Shown: in pieces, positions 7,465 through 16,020 of the stretch | How positions within the stretch are numbered: the stretch's first letter is position 1 | Layout: every line of letters starts with the position of its first letter | Source: RGIG8244 sp045639325 | GTDB lineage: Bacteria; Verrucomicrobiota; Lentisphaeria; Victivallales; UBA1829 | DNA length: 64,000 nt | NCBI GenBank assembly: GCA_045639325.1 | Contig: JAZUCU010000043.1 | Location: forward strand, 145,143 to 209,142 | Direction of reading: 5' to 3' | Notes under the pieces: generated by a model | Database searches by the model: none | Told to the model about the DNA's origin: nothing | The model's input: the letters and a program-made list of their open reading frames with translations, nothing else | Made by a program: the position numbers and the translations under genes

Positions 7465-8652
7465 TTACAATTCTTCCCAGGAACGGACTTGCATGCCATT
7501 GCGGGTGTAAGATTCCGCCCCGCCGTATATCAACATGCCTCCATTGCATTGTGAAAGTTCCTGCCAGTAACTTAAACCGGAAAACATACTGCTTGCTACG
7601 GTCTGCCCGGATTTGATTTCAATCGGAAAAAGTTTTTCGCCGTTCTCGATGAGCAAATCAACTTCATGTCCTTGAGAATCGCGCCAGAAATAAAGCGGCG
7701 GTTCCGTTCCGGTGTTGTAGCTGGACTTTACCAATTCCGAAATGACAAACGTTTCAAAAATTGCGCCACGCTGACTGTGAATTTCCAAATCTCCGGCTGA
7801 ACGGATATTCAGCAGATAACAAAGCAGTCCGGTATCATAAAAATACAGCTTCGGCGTTTTGATCAGACGTTTGTTGAAATTTTTTGAGTGGGGCTTCAGG
7901 AGATATACAATGTAGCTTGCCGCCAGTAATGAAATCCAGCGTTTGACCGTGACAGGTGAAACACCGGTATCTGATGCCAATGAATCCATATTGAGGATCT
8001 GCCCGCTTCTTCCGGCTGTCAAACGCAGAAAACGCTCAAACGTTTCAAGGTCGCCTACGTTGACAAGACTGCGGATATCCCGTTCCAGATAACTCTGTGT
8101 ATATTGTGCATACCAGTCTGTCGGTTTGATATTCCGGTCGTACACGGGCGGATACCCGCCTTTGAATATCCTTTCAAAAGCGGAAGTGGAACCATGTTCA
8201 CCAAGCAGCGGTTCTTTATTCAGGTTGAAAATATCATGATTCTGCTGATTGTTGATTTCACGATTGGAAAGCGGCAGCAATTTCAAGGTTGCACAACGCC
8301 CGGCAAGGGATTGGCTGATTGCTTCCTGCAAATGGAAATTCTGCGAACCGGAGAGAATGAATTCACCCATCTTTCTGTGTTCATCCACCAGAGGCATGAT
8401 ATAACTGAACAGTTCGGGAACGCGCTGAACTTCATCCAGAATCACCGGCTTGTTGAATTGTGCCAGAAAACCATTGGGGTCTTCCAATGCAAATTGCCGG
8501 GTATCCGGTTTTTCAAGGTTGACATAGATGTAATCAGAGAACAGTTCGCGGCATAATGTCGTTTTTCCGGATTGTCTCGGACCGGTAATTGCGACAACCG
8601 GATATTGTGCTGCCGCCTGCAGCGCGAGTTCACTCATGTGTCTTGTAATCAT
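7465..8652 (-). CDS. AAA ATPase with C-terminal DUF4143 (nuclease-like fold) domain
   Basis: 395 aa from the ATG at 8652, chosen because AGAGGTGAT lies just upstream; an in-frame ATG at 8688 would start inside a repeat. N-terminal AAA_14 domain: Walker A GPRQSGKTT (residues 24-32), Walker B PVILDEVQRVPELF and the sensor-like FILSGSQNF. A winged-helix-like stretch follows (LASDTGVSPVTVKRWISLL). The C-terminal DUF4143 domain has the EVDLLIE ... PIEIKSG pattern of the PD-(D/E)xK nuclease fold. The cellular role of this large family is unknown. Three palindromic repeats precede the gene. Confidence 0.88.
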   Translation of the reverse strand: MITRHMSELALQAAAQYPVVAITGPRQSGKTTLCRELFSDYIYVNLEKPDTRQFALEDPNGFLAQFNKPVILDEVQRVPELFSYIMPLVDEHRKMGEFILSGSQNFHLQEAISQSLAGRCATLKLLPLSNREINNQQNHDIFNLNKEPLLGEHGSTSAFERIFKGGYPPVYDRNIKPTDWYAQYTQSYLERDIRSLVNVGDLETFERFLRLTAGRSGQILNMDSLASDTGVSPVTVKRWISLLAASYIVYLLKPHSKNFNKRLIKTPKLYFYDTGLLCYLLNIRSAGDLEIHSQRGAIFETFVISELVKSSYNTGTEPPLYFWRDSQGHEVDLLIENGEKLFPIEIKSGQTVASSMFSGLSYWQELSQCNGGMLIYGGAESYTRNGMQVRSWEEL

Positions 8653-8672
8653 AATATCACCTCTTGCTTTTT

Positions 8673-8708
8673 CTTGTAAATATAACATTGAAAATTAGAA
8701 TTGCAAGG
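8673..8708. repeat. 36-nt palindromic repeat, copy 1 (diverged)
   Basis: Starts CTTG, ends CAAGG, with a degenerate inner inverted pair around the ATTGAAA centre. It lies about 20 nt upstream of the ATPase start codon and differs from copies 2 and 3 at several positions. Confidence 0.85.
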
Positions 8709-8735
8709 AAAAATCAATAAAAAGGTATAAAATTT

Positions 8736-8771
8736 CTTGCAAATCTAACATTGAAAGTTAGAATTACAAAG
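8736..8771. repeat. 36-nt palindromic repeat, copy 2
   Basis: Inner arms TCTAAC and GTTAGA around the 7-nt centre ATTGAAA; outer arms CTTGCAAA and TTACAAAG also pair partly. Starts 63 nt after copy 1. Confidence 0.88.
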
Positions 8772-8789
8772 TTTTTTATGGTGTGTACC

Positions 8790-8825
8790 CTTGCAAATCT
8801 AACATTGAAAGTTAGAATTACAAGG
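8790..8825. repeat. 36-nt palindromic repeat, copy 3
   Basis: Almost identical to copy 2: CTTGCAAA, TCTAAC, ATTGAAA centre, GTTAGA, TTACAAGG. Starts 54 nt after copy 2. Confidence 0.88.
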
Positions 8826-8908
8826 TTTGATGCGGTTTTATGGAATCCGGATGGCAGGGAAGTCGGAAAAAATCCGAAAAAAAGCGCAAAGAAAAATAAA
8901 GAAATCAT

Positions 8909-8937
8909 TTGACTTTTTTGCGTTTTGAGAGTATTTT
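8909..8937 (+). promoter_or_regulatory. Candidate sigma-70 promoter for cupin-guaA
   Basis: -35 TTGACT (8909-8914), 17-nt spacer, -10 TATTTT (8932-8937). A TATAAT at 8962-8967 lies too close to the start codon to serve with an AAGGAG ribosome site at 8972. Confidence 0.5.
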
Positions 8938-8987
8938 AAAGAATGAGAATTTTTACTGTGTTATAATGTATAAGGAGACATGAGCGC

Positions 8988-9338
8988 ATGATCAAACGGA
9001 AAGATGCATTCCAGAAGGAAGAACGTACCGAAATGCGCGGCGGCACCGGGACCGTGAAATTTGAACGGGTCTGGGAACGCGGCACAGAAATGAAATCCCC
9101 CACCCGTCTGTTTTCCAAACTGATTCTTGAACCCGGTGTTTCCATCGGAACTCATACACATGAAAACGAAGAAGAGATTTTCCTTGTTCTGCAGGGACAG
9201 GCGAAAGTGACCGATAACGGTGTGGAAGCAATTCTTGAACCCGGCGATTCCATCATCACCCGTCACGGTGACAGCCATTCGGTTGCCTGTCACGGCGATG
9301 AAACACTGGTTTTGCTTGCGGCGATATTACCTTATTGA
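8988..9338 (+). CDS. Small cupin-domain protein
   Basis: 116 aa single cupin barrel. Motif 1 is visible as GTHTHENEEEIFLVLQG (two His, Glu) and motif 2 as LEPGDSIITRHGDSHSV (second His), which together make a metal site. Proteins of this kind may bind small ligands, isomerise sugars or act as dioxygenases; function here is unknown. The start at 8988 has AAGGAG 10 nt upstream. A four-codon reading frame (8980-8991) overlaps the start. Lies 26 nt before guaA in the same direction. Confidence 0.85.
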   Translation: MIKRKDAFQKEERTEMRGGTGTVKFERVWERGTEMKSPTRLFSKLILEPGVSIGTHTHENEEEIFLVLQGQAKVTDNGVEAILEPGDSIITRHGDSHSVACHGDETLVLLAAILPY

Positions 9339-9364
9339 TTCACCTTACAGAAGGAGTTACCTAT

Positions 9365-10618
9365 ATGAAAAACACACCCGAAACAGTCGTACTGATCAAC
9401 TTGGGCTGCAGTTCTGTGCAGCAGGTTGCCCGTGCGATCCGTGACTGCAACATCTACACTATGGTAATGCCATACACCACCCCGGATGCCCGCCTGATGC
9501 AGGAAAAACCTGTCGGCCTGATTTACTGCGGTGATGCTGATACAGATGCAAAGAAAGAAGCTCAGGCTCGTTTCAATGCACTCGGTCTGCCTGTTTACCA
9601 GTACAATGGCAATAATGAAGAAGCCGTTGCATTCTGCAAAGAAAAATGCGGTTGCAAAGGTTCCTGGAAACTGGAAAACTTTATTGATGAAGCCGTTGCT
9701 GATATCCGTGCACAGGTCGGAGATAAGAAAGTCGTTCTCGGTCTCTCCGGCGGTGTTGACTCTTCTGTTGTTGCTGCTTTGATTCACAAAGCTGTGGGCA
9801 AACAGCTCACATGCGTATTTGTCAACCACGGTCTGCTCCGTAAGAATGAAGCAGAAATGGTTCAGGAAATCTTCGCACGCAACTTTGACATGAACCTGAA
9901 ATATGTGGATGCATCCGACCGCTTCCTGGATAAACTCCAGGGCGTTTCCGATCCCGAAACAAAACGCAAGATCATCGGTAAGGAATTTATTGAAGTCTTT
10001 GCAGAAGCTGCGGCTGAAGTCGATGCGCCGTTCCTCGGGCAGGGCACGATTTATCCTGACATCCTCGAAAGTATTTCTTTCGACGGCAGCAAAGACGGCG
10101 TGATCAAGAGTCACCACAACGTCGGCGGTTTGCCGGAAGATATGAAATTCAAACTGGTGGAACCGGTGGAACGTCTGTTCAAAGATGAAGTCCGCAAAGT
10201 CGGTAAACTTCTCGGTCTGCCTTCTGAATTGCTCGATCGTCACCCGTTTCCCGGTCCGTCTCTGGGCGTGCGCCATCTGGGTGCGATCGAACGCGATACT
10301 CTGCGCAAATTGCGTGAAGCGGATGCCATTGTTACAGAAGAATTGCTTGCATCCGGCTGGTATCACAAGACCTGGCAGACCTTTGCTGTATTCCTGCCTG
10401 TCCGCTCTGTCGGCATGAAGAACGGCAAACGTACTTACGATCATGCGATTGCCATCCGCTCCATCAACTCTGTCGACGCTGTGACAGCACAGGTTGTCCG
10501 TCTTCCGTGGGAACTGATCGACAAGATGACGGAACGAATCATCAACGAAGTTCAGGGTGTGAACCGTGTTGTGTATGACGTGACACCGAAGCCCCCCGGA
10601 ACAATTGAATGGGAATAA
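9365..10618 (+). CDS. guaA: GMP synthase with degenerate, shortened glutaminase domain
   Basis: 417 aa (E. coli enzyme 525 aa). Converts XMP to GMP using ATP and ammonia. The ATP-pyrophosphatase domain is complete: SGGVDSS at 128-134, FVNHGLLR, GQGTIYPDI, the HHNVGGLP stretch, and the dimerisation domain ending KPPGTIEWE. The N-terminal class I amidotransferase is reduced to about 90 residues. Its first strands resemble the family (VVLINLGCSS, MPYTTPDA), but the usual oxyanion SGGP is replaced by YCGDAD, the Gly-x-Cys-x-Gly nucleophile is absent (PVYQYNG instead) and there is no His-x-Glu. It should therefore be ammonia-dependent or use a separate glutaminase. Start chosen for AAGGAG 8 nt upstream. 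Confidence 0.93.
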   Translation: MKNTPETVVLINLGCSSVQQVARAIRDCNIYTMVMPYTTPDARLMQEKPVGLIYCGDADTDAKKEAQARFNALGLPVYQYNGNNEEAVAFCKEKCGCKGSWKLENFIDEAVADIRAQVGDKKVVLGLSGGVDSSVVAALIHKAVGKQLTCVFVNHGLLRKNEAEMVQEIFARNFDMNLKYVDASDRFLDKLQGVSDPETKRKIIGKEFIEVFAEAAAEVDAPFLGQGTIYPDILESISFDGSKDGVIKSHHNVGGLPEDMKFKLVEPVERLFKDEVRKVGKLLGLPSELLDRHPFPGPSLGVRHLGAIERDTLRKLREADAIVTEELLASGWYHKTWQTFAVFLPVRSVGMKNGKRTYDHAIAIRSINSVDAVTAQVVRLPWELIDKMTERIINEVQGVNRVVYDVTPKPPGTIEWE

Positions 10619-10637
10619 TTTCCTGAATTGAATCAAG

Positions 10638-10668
10638 ACGGTGTGATAGTAAATTATTATCACACCGT
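10638..10668 (+). terminator. 11-bp perfect hairpin after guaA (weak terminator)
   Basis: Arms ACGGTGTGATA (10638-10648) and its exact complement (10658-10668), 9-nt loop. Only a short mixed T/A run follows, so termination may be partial. Confidence 0.5.
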
Positions 10669-10699
10669 TATCCGTTTATAAAGAGAGCATATTTACATT

Positions 10700-12244
10700 A
10701 TGATTGCCAAGACCTGTTCAGCTGCGATAGCCGGGGTGGAAGCACTCCGCGTGGATATCGAAGCGCATTGTCAGAATAACGAGACAGAAGGCGGGACAAC
10801 GATGGTTGTCGGTCTGCCGGATGCTGCGATCAAGGAAAGCCGGGAACGTGTCCGCAGTGCCATTACAGCCTGTGGTTTCCGTTATCCGCCGGGTTCTACG
10901 ATTATCAACCTTGCACCTGCGGATTTGCGGAAAGAGGGTTCGCTGTTCGACTTGCCGATTGCCTTATGTATTCTTGCCGCAAGCAATGCAATACCCGGCG
11001 GTATGCTGGAAAATATTCTGTTTGCGGGTGAGCTTGCACTTGACGGTGCCGTGCGCCCGGTGAAAGGTATTCTGCCGGTGGCATTGGCTGCCCGGAGCAT
11101 GAAAGAGAATATTGCGGCGATTGTCGTACCGGAAAAAAATGCGTCAGAGGCTTTGGTTGCGGCGGGAGATATTCCCGTTTTCGGTGTCAGTTCGCTGATG
11201 GATGCGATTGAAGTCGTCAAAGGCAATGCGTTACCGCTGGCAAGAAATCCGGAAAATTGTTTTACCGATCCCGATTGGTCGGATATCCCCGATTTCAGCG
11301 AAGTCAAAGGTCAGACAGCGGCAAAACGCGCATTGGAAATTGCTGCGGCGGGCGGACATAATGTGTTGCTCAGCGGGCCTCCCGGATCCGGCAAGAGTAT
11401 GCTTGCGAAACGTCTTCCGGGAATTTTGCCGCCGATGACGGTGGAAGAAACGCTGGAAACGAGCCGGATCCATTCGATTATGGGCTTGCTGCCATCCGGC
11501 GCACCATTGTTGAAAACGCGTCCGTTCCGTTCTCCGCACCATACGGTGAGCGATGCCGGATTGCTTGGCGGCGGGACGAATCCCCAGCCGGGCGAGATCA
11601 GTCTGGCGCATAATGGCGTTCTGTTTCTGGATGAACTGCCGGAATTCAAACGCAGTGTGCTGGAAGTGTTGCGTCAGCCGCTGGAAAACGGGGATGTGAC
11701 GGTCAGCCGTGCGGCGGGCAGTTTTCAATTTCCTGCAAGATTTATCCTTGTTGCTGCAATGAATCCGTGTCCCTGCGGACACCTGGGCGATACCCGTCAC
11801 CGTTGCCGCTGCCGTGCATTGCAGGTTCAGCAATACCGATCCAGAATATCGGGCCCGCTGCTTGACCGTATTGATATGCATATCGAAGTCAGTGCGTTAT
11901 CGGACAATGAATTGACCTCGGCGCCGACGGGTGAAAGCAGTGAAACGATTCGCGCCCGTGTGATTCGTGCGCGTCACATTCAGGCGCAGCGTTTCAAAGA
12001 CAGTCGCACGGTTCGTTGCAATGCGGCGATGGAACCTGCGCATCTGATTAAATATTGTGCATTGGATCATGCGCAGCAGGTGTTGCTGCGCCACTCCATT
12101 GCGGAATTCGGATTCAGTGCCAGAGCGTACGATAAAATCCTGCGTGTGGCACGGACGATTGCCGACCTGGCGGGTGCGGAACAGATTCGCCGGGAACATC
12201 TTTTTGAAGCCATCACTTACCGGTCACTTGACCGCAGATCATAA
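10700..12244 (+). CDS. comM: YifB/ComM family Mg-chelatase-like AAA+ ATPase
   Basis: 514 aa. N-terminal Lon-protease-like ChlI domain (VVGLPDAAIKESRERV), central AAA+ domain with Walker A GPPGSGKS (226-233) and Walker B VLFLDELPEF, then a Cys-rich NPCPCG...CRC zinc-like stretch and the arginine-finger region SGPLLDRIDMHIEV. The C-terminal Mg_chelatase_C domain ends the protein. In competent bacteria ComM is a hexameric helicase that drives branch migration of incoming DNA during natural transformation. No uptake genes are nearby. Confidence 0.94.
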   Translation: MIAKTCSAAIAGVEALRVDIEAHCQNNETEGGTTMVVGLPDAAIKESRERVRSAITACGFRYPPGSTIINLAPADLRKEGSLFDLPIALCILAASNAIPGGMLENILFAGELALDGAVRPVKGILPVALAARSMKENIAAIVVPEKNASEALVAAGDIPVFGVSSLMDAIEVVKGNALPLARNPENCFTDPDWSDIPDFSEVKGQTAAKRALEIAAAGGHNVLLSGPPGSGKSMLAKRLPGILPPMTVEETLETSRIHSIMGLLPSGAPLLKTRPFRSPHHTVSDAGLLGGGTNPQPGEISLAHNGVLFLDELPEFKRSVLEVLRQPLENGDVTVSRAAGSFQFPARFILVAAMNPCPCGHLGDTRHRCRCRALQVQQYRSRISGPLLDRIDMHIEVSALSDNELTSAPTGESSETIRARVIRARHIQAQRFKDSRTVRCNAAMEPAHLIKYCALDHAQQVLLRHSIAEFGFSARAYDKILRVARTIADLAGAEQIRREHLFEAITYRSLDRRS

Positions 12245-12259
12245 TTTGGAATCAGCATT

Positions 12260-13078
12260 ATGAACAGTATTCTTCTTACCAGTTTGAAAAATCCGAAAGT
12301 TAAAAATGCCTTTGCTTTGCGTGACCGCAAGGAACGTGACAAGCAGGGGGTAACCTTGTTGGAAGGGTATCGTGAACTCTCCCGTGCGCTTGCTGTGTCG
12401 GTTCCGATTCACGAAACATTTTACTGTCCGGATCTGTTTCTGGGGCAGAATGAGCCGGAATTGCTGCGTCAGTTGGCGGCTGCCGGTTCTGAAATGTATG
12501 AATGTTCCAAAGAAGTGTTGTGCAAACTGGCGTATCGCGACCGGCCTGAAGGTTTGATTGCGATTGCCACCATGAAACGTAAAACATTAGCCGATATTCC
12601 GGCAAAATCCACCGGCTTGTATCTGGTTGCAGAAACCATTGAAAAACCGGGTAACCTGGGATCCATTCTCCGCAGTGCCGATGCCGTCGGTGCAACGGCT
12701 GTGATCGTTTGCGATAAGCGGACAGACCTTTTCAATCCCAACGTGATCCGGGCAAGTACCGGTGCGATTTTCTCTGTTCCACTGGCGGAAGCAACATCGG
12801 AAGAAGCGTTGACCTGGCTCCGGAATCTGGGCGTCCGCACCCTTGCTGCGACACCGCACACGGATTTGTATCATACCGATGTTGACATGAAAAACGGCAT
12901 TGCGATCGTTGTCGGCGCCGAACAATACGGTTTGACTCCGTACTGGATGGATTCCGCCGACTGCAAAGTTTTGATTCCGATGCTGGGGCGTATGGACAGT
13001 TTGAACGTTGCGACTGCGGCGACGATCCTGCTTTATGAAGCGGCGCGTCAGCGTGACTGGAAAACCGATTTGAATTAA
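12260..13078 (+). CDS. TrmH/SpoU family RNA 2'-O-methyltransferase
   Basis: 272 aa. The N-terminal ribosomal L30e-like substrate-binding part (NPKVKNAFALRDRKERD) is followed by the SPOUT knot domain with the three SpoU motifs: EKPGNLGSILRSADA, IVVGAEQYGL and IPMLGRMDSLNVATAATILLYE. It uses S-adenosylmethionine to methylate a ribose in rRNA or tRNA; the exact target cannot be read from sequence. Starts 15 nt after comM, probably co-transcribed. It ends 3 nt before a convergent gene with no terminator visible between. Confidence 0.9.
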   Translation: MNSILLTSLKNPKVKNAFALRDRKERDKQGVTLLEGYRELSRALAVSVPIHETFYCPDLFLGQNEPELLRQLAAAGSEMYECSKEVLCKLAYRDRPEGLIAIATMKRKTLADIPAKSTGLYLVAETIEKPGNLGSILRSADAVGATAVIVCDKRTDLFNPNVIRASTGAIFSVPLAEATSEEALTWLRNLGVRTLAATPHTDLYHTDVDMKNGIAIVVGAEQYGLTPYWMDSADCKVLIPMLGRMDSLNVATAATILLYEAARQRDWKTDLN

Positions 13079-13081
13079 TGT

Positions 13082-13672
13082 TCAGAACGCACCTTTTCCG
13101 CCGAAAACTGCCCGGAATGTTTTGTAAATAATCCAGAGATCCAGTTTCCAGTTTTTGTGCTTTACGTAATAAATATTGATCGCAATACGGCGATGGTATG
13201 TTGTTAAATTTCTGCCGGAGACCTGCCACAGACCGGTAATGCCCGGCTTTACTGTATGAATCAGGTTGCTGTATTTACCATATTTTTTTTCTTCTTCCCG
13301 CGTAATCGGGCGGGGGCCGACCAATGACATGGAGCCGTTGAGAATATTCCAGAATTGAGGCAGCTCATCCATGCTGAACCGACGGAGAAATTTTCCGATT
13401 CCCGTCAGTCTGGGATCCCGGATGATTTTCTGATTCTGCCGCCATTCGCGGCTTTCCAGGATTGCAGCGAGAACTTCCATTGCAATTTCTGCGTGCATGG
13501 TCCGGAACTTCCAAATCAGGATCGGTTTCCGATGATGTCCCAACCGGATACTGCAATAAAGTGCCGGGCCAATGGATGTCAGCCGGATCAGGATTGCAAT
13601 TAACAGATACAGCCATGAGAACGCAATGAGGACAATTGCGGCAAAGATTTTTTGCAGAATGGAGAGAAACAT
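13082..13672 (-). CDS. Bacterial sugar transferase (undecaprenyl-phosphate glycosyl-1-phosphate transferase)
   Basis: 196 aa from the ATG at 13672, which has AAAGGAG 7 nt upstream. One N-terminal membrane segment (ILQKIFAAIVLIAFSWLYLL) is followed by the conserved cytoplasmic domain: WKFRTMH near 55-60, DPRLTGIGKFLRR, SMDELPQFWNILNGSMSLVGPRP (split here: DELPQFWN and SLVGPRP) and the end KPGITGLWQVSGR. This is the small catalytic core of the WecP/WbaP/PglC-like class that puts the first sugar phosphate onto a lipid carrier for exopolysaccharide or O-antigen. The start overlaps the upstream stop as TGATG. Confidence 0.92.
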   Translation of the reverse strand: MFLSILQKIFAAIVLIAFSWLYLLIAILIRLTSIGPALYCSIRLGHHRKPILIWKFRTMHAEIAMEVLAAILESREWRQNQKIIRDPRLTGIGKFLRRFSMDELPQFWNILNGSMSLVGPRPITREEEKKYGKYSNLIHTVKPGITGLWQVSGRNLTTYHRRIAINIYYVKHKNWKLDLWIIYKTFRAVFGGKGAF

Positions 13673-14502
13673 CAGACATCTCCTTTTCTGCTGCCGTATT
13701 TGCCGCACAAATAACCGGCATATTTGATAATCATGCCGGGGAGATAAGCCAGCCGTAACGTTTTGACTCTGGATTCTGCACGCCCGAATTCCCGTAATAA
13801 CCACGGATGATTGCGGTGCATACAGCCGATGGCAAACCCGCGCGACCACAGATTGCGGAGCGTGTCCGTGTGAGAATGAAAACATTCCGCTTCTGCACAA
13901 TAAGAAATCTTTTCTCCATTCAGAATCAGTTTTGCCGCAAGCAGCATATCCTCGCCGAATCCGGTTGCGGGAAAACCTCCGGCTGATTGGATTTTTTGAA
14001 TATTCCAAACGGCAAGAGTGTTGGAACAGAACGGGGTCATCAACCCCCGTTGCGGAATATCGCTTTTCTGTTTGATGCAGGATTCCGCCGGATAATTCAG
14101 TGTGCGGAAAAATCCGTCGAACGTATGAGGATTCCGGGGGATCTGTCTGGCATAAACGGCGGCGGCATTGCTTTGTTCGAGGTTATTGACCATAACGGAT
14201 AAGGTGTTTTCTGCCGATAACAGGGCATCCTGCGTGGCAAAAATCACGGTATCGAATCCCATATGATCCAGTTCATCGACCAGCATCTGCCGCGTTTTGC
14301 CGTGATTGAAATCCGCCTGTCGAATGGAGCGGATCTGCCAGTGAAAATCTTCTGCGATAGAGCATGTGTTGTCGGTTGACGAGGAATCGCAAATCAAACG
14401 CAGAGCGGCTTTGAAATCCTGCCGGTCATACGCCTGCAGGATCTTGCGCCAGTCGTTGTTCTTTTCTGCATTATATGTCAATATGACAACTGCTGTTTTC
14501 AT
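13672..14502 (-). CDS. Family 2 glycosyltransferase (rhamnosyltransferase-like)
   Basis: 276 aa from the ATG at 14502. An upstream frame continues without stop to 15291 but is only the shadow of the phosphomannomutase gene, and AAGGTG lies 8 nt before 14502. GT-A fold: VVILTYNAEKN at the N-terminus, an acidic CDSSSTDNT loop where the nucleotide binds, and FATQDALL in place of the usual DxD. A later acidic GFGEDMLLAAKL region is typical. Such enzymes add rhamnose or other sugars to lipid-linked glycans. Translationally coupled to the following sugar transferase. Confidence 0.87.
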   Translation of the reverse strand: MKTAVVILTYNAEKNNDWRKILQAYDRQDFKAALRLICDSSSTDNTCSIAEDFHWQIRSIRQADFNHGKTRQMLVDELDHMGFDTVIFATQDALLSAENTLSVMVNNLEQSNAAAVYARQIPRNPHTFDGFFRTLNYPAESCIKQKSDIPQRGLMTPFCSNTLAVWNIQKIQSAGGFPATGFGEDMLLAAKLILNGEKISYCAEAECFHSHTDTLRNLWSRGFAIGCMHRNHPWLLREFGRAESRVKTLRLAYLPGMIIKYAGYLCGKYGSRKGDV

Positions 14503-14593
14503 ATAAGATTCACCTTCGTTTTTGCTGTAAAAACATACATTAGCATGAAAACAGTATTTTGCAAGATAAATCTTTAAAAATTTAATGGAGAAC

Positions 14594-14622
14594 TTGACAA
14601 AAAGCCATTTTGCGTGTATAAT
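14594..14622 (+). promoter_or_regulatory. Consensus sigma-70 promoter of the phosphomannomutase gene
   Basis: Perfect TTGACA (14594-14599), 17-nt spacer, perfect TATAAT (14617-14622). The strongest promoter match in the window. Confidence 0.85.
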
Positions 14623-14664
14623 ACGGGGCATATAAAATAAATAAAAACGAAAGGAATTACTGAA

Positions 14665-15987
14665 ATGGCAGGCATCTTCAAAGCATACGATATCCGCGGA
14701 ATTTATCCGGAACAGTTGAACGCTGAAATGGCAGAACGTATCGGCAGAGCATTCGTGGTTCATACCGGTGCGAAAAAAGTTGTCATCGGCAGAGATATGC
14801 GTCCCCACAGCGTGCCCCTGTTTGAAGCATTGGCAAAAGGTGTCATGGCGCAGGGTGCAGATGTGATCGATATCGGATTGTGCTCCACTCCCATGTCTTA
14901 TCATGCCAACGGAAAGTTGGGTGCGGATGGCAGCATCATGATTACCGCATCTCACAACCCCGCGGAATGGAATGGTTTCAAGCTCTGCCGTAAAGGTGCA
15001 GTGCCCATCAGCGGTGCCACCGGTATTGCCGATATTGAAGCGCTGGCTCTTGCAAATGAATGGACTGATGCCGAAAAGCCCGGCACGCTTTCCACATACG
15101 ATATCGCTCAGGAATATGCCGCATTCCTCCGTTCTCATGCCAAGATGGATCGGAAGCTGAAAGTGGTGGTTGACTATGCCAACGCCATGGGCTCTTATGA
15201 AATCGCCGGCATCGAAGATATGTTCGACATCATCCCCATGTATAAAGAACTGGATGGCACATTCCCCAATCACGAAGCCAACCCGCTCCATACTTCAACC
15301 CTTGATGATCTCCGTGCAAAAGTCAAGGAAACCGGTGCCGACTTCGGGGCAGGTTTTGACGGCGATGCGGACCGTTGCGGATTCGTGGATGATCAGGGCG
15401 AAATTATCCCCATGGATATGTTCACTGCCTTGATTGCACAGGATATTCTTTCTACTGATAAAGGCGCAACCATTCTGTACGATTTGCGTTCCAGCAGAGC
15501 CGTGCCGGAATGTATTGCAGAACACGGCGGACGCCCCGTTATGTCCCGCGTCGGTCATGCGTTTATCAAAGCACAGATGCGGGAAGAAAATGCGGTATTC
15601 GCAGGTGAACTTTCCGGTCATTACTATTTCCGTGAAAACTTTGTTGCGGAATCCCAGGGCCTTGCCATGATCAAATTGGCGAATCTGATCTGCAAAGAAA
15701 ATCAGAAAGTCAGCACCATGGTCGACCCGCTCCGTAAAAAATACGTCCAGAGCGGCGAAATCAACTCCAAAGTGGCCGATGTTCCGGCGATTCTGAAGGC
15801 AATCAAGGAAAAATATTCCGATGGAAATATGTTTGAATTGGATGGTATCAGTGTGGAATACAGCAACTGGTGGTTCAACGTCCGTGCCTCCAATACGGAA
15901 CCGCTGCTTCGTTTGATTGTGGAAGCTGACACGAAAGAAATGATGGAAGAAAAACGTGATGCGCTTCTTGCTCTGATCAGAGGCTGA
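14665..15987 (+). CDS. Phosphomannomutase/phosphoglucomutase
   Basis: 440 aa alpha-D-phosphohexomutase that interconverts the 6- and 1-phosphates of mannose or glucose and feeds GDP-mannose or UDP-glucose synthesis. Substrate-start motif KAYDIRGIYP, phosphoserine loop TASHNP (Ser96), metal loop DGDADR near 233-238, sugar loop GELSGHYYF and phosphate loop RASNTEPLLR are all present. It is next to two glycan-assembly genes on the other strand, which fits an envelope-polysaccharide role. Consensus promoter upstream. Confidence 0.93.
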   Translation: MAGIFKAYDIRGIYPEQLNAEMAERIGRAFVVHTGAKKVVIGRDMRPHSVPLFEALAKGVMAQGADVIDIGLCSTPMSYHANGKLGADGSIMITASHNPAEWNGFKLCRKGAVPISGATGIADIEALALANEWTDAEKPGTLSTYDIAQEYAAFLRSHAKMDRKLKVVVDYANAMGSYEIAGIEDMFDIIPMYKELDGTFPNHEANPLHTSTLDDLRAKVKETGADFGAGFDGDADRCGFVDDQGEIIPMDMFTALIAQDILSTDKGATILYDLRSSRAVPECIAEHGGRPVMSRVGHAFIKAQMREENAVFAGELSGHYYFRENFVAESQGLAMIKLANLICKENQKVSTMVDPLRKKYVQSGEINSKVADVPAILKAIKEKYSDGNMFELDGISVEYSNWWFNVRASNTEPLLRLIVEADTKEMMEEKRDALLALIRG

Positions 15988-16020
15988 GCACGGGATTTAT
16001 AAAAGGGGAGGAGGAATTTT

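Larger units (their letters stand above)
8653..8987. other. Repeat-bearing intergenic region upstream of the DUF4143 ATPase and cupin genes
   Basis: 335 nt without a convincing gene. It carries three copies of a 36-nt imperfect palindrome (8673-8825) and, near the right end, the cupin promoter. The rest is A/T-rich. Confidence 0.7.

Noticed and set aside
8673..8825. CRISPR array
   Set aside because: Only three degenerate palindromic copies with 27- and 18-nt gaps and no cas genes. A dispersed palindrome or operator fits better.
8714..8908. Minus-strand frame with an internally repeated peptide in front of the DUF4143 ATPase
   Set aside because: The peptide repetition comes from copies 2 and 3 of the 36-nt DNA palindrome. 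No ribosome site, and composition is not protein-like.
14503..15291. N-terminal extension of the family 2 glycosyltransferase
   Set aside because: The extension is antisense to phosphomannomutase. The ATG at 14502 has its own ribosome site and gives the family start.
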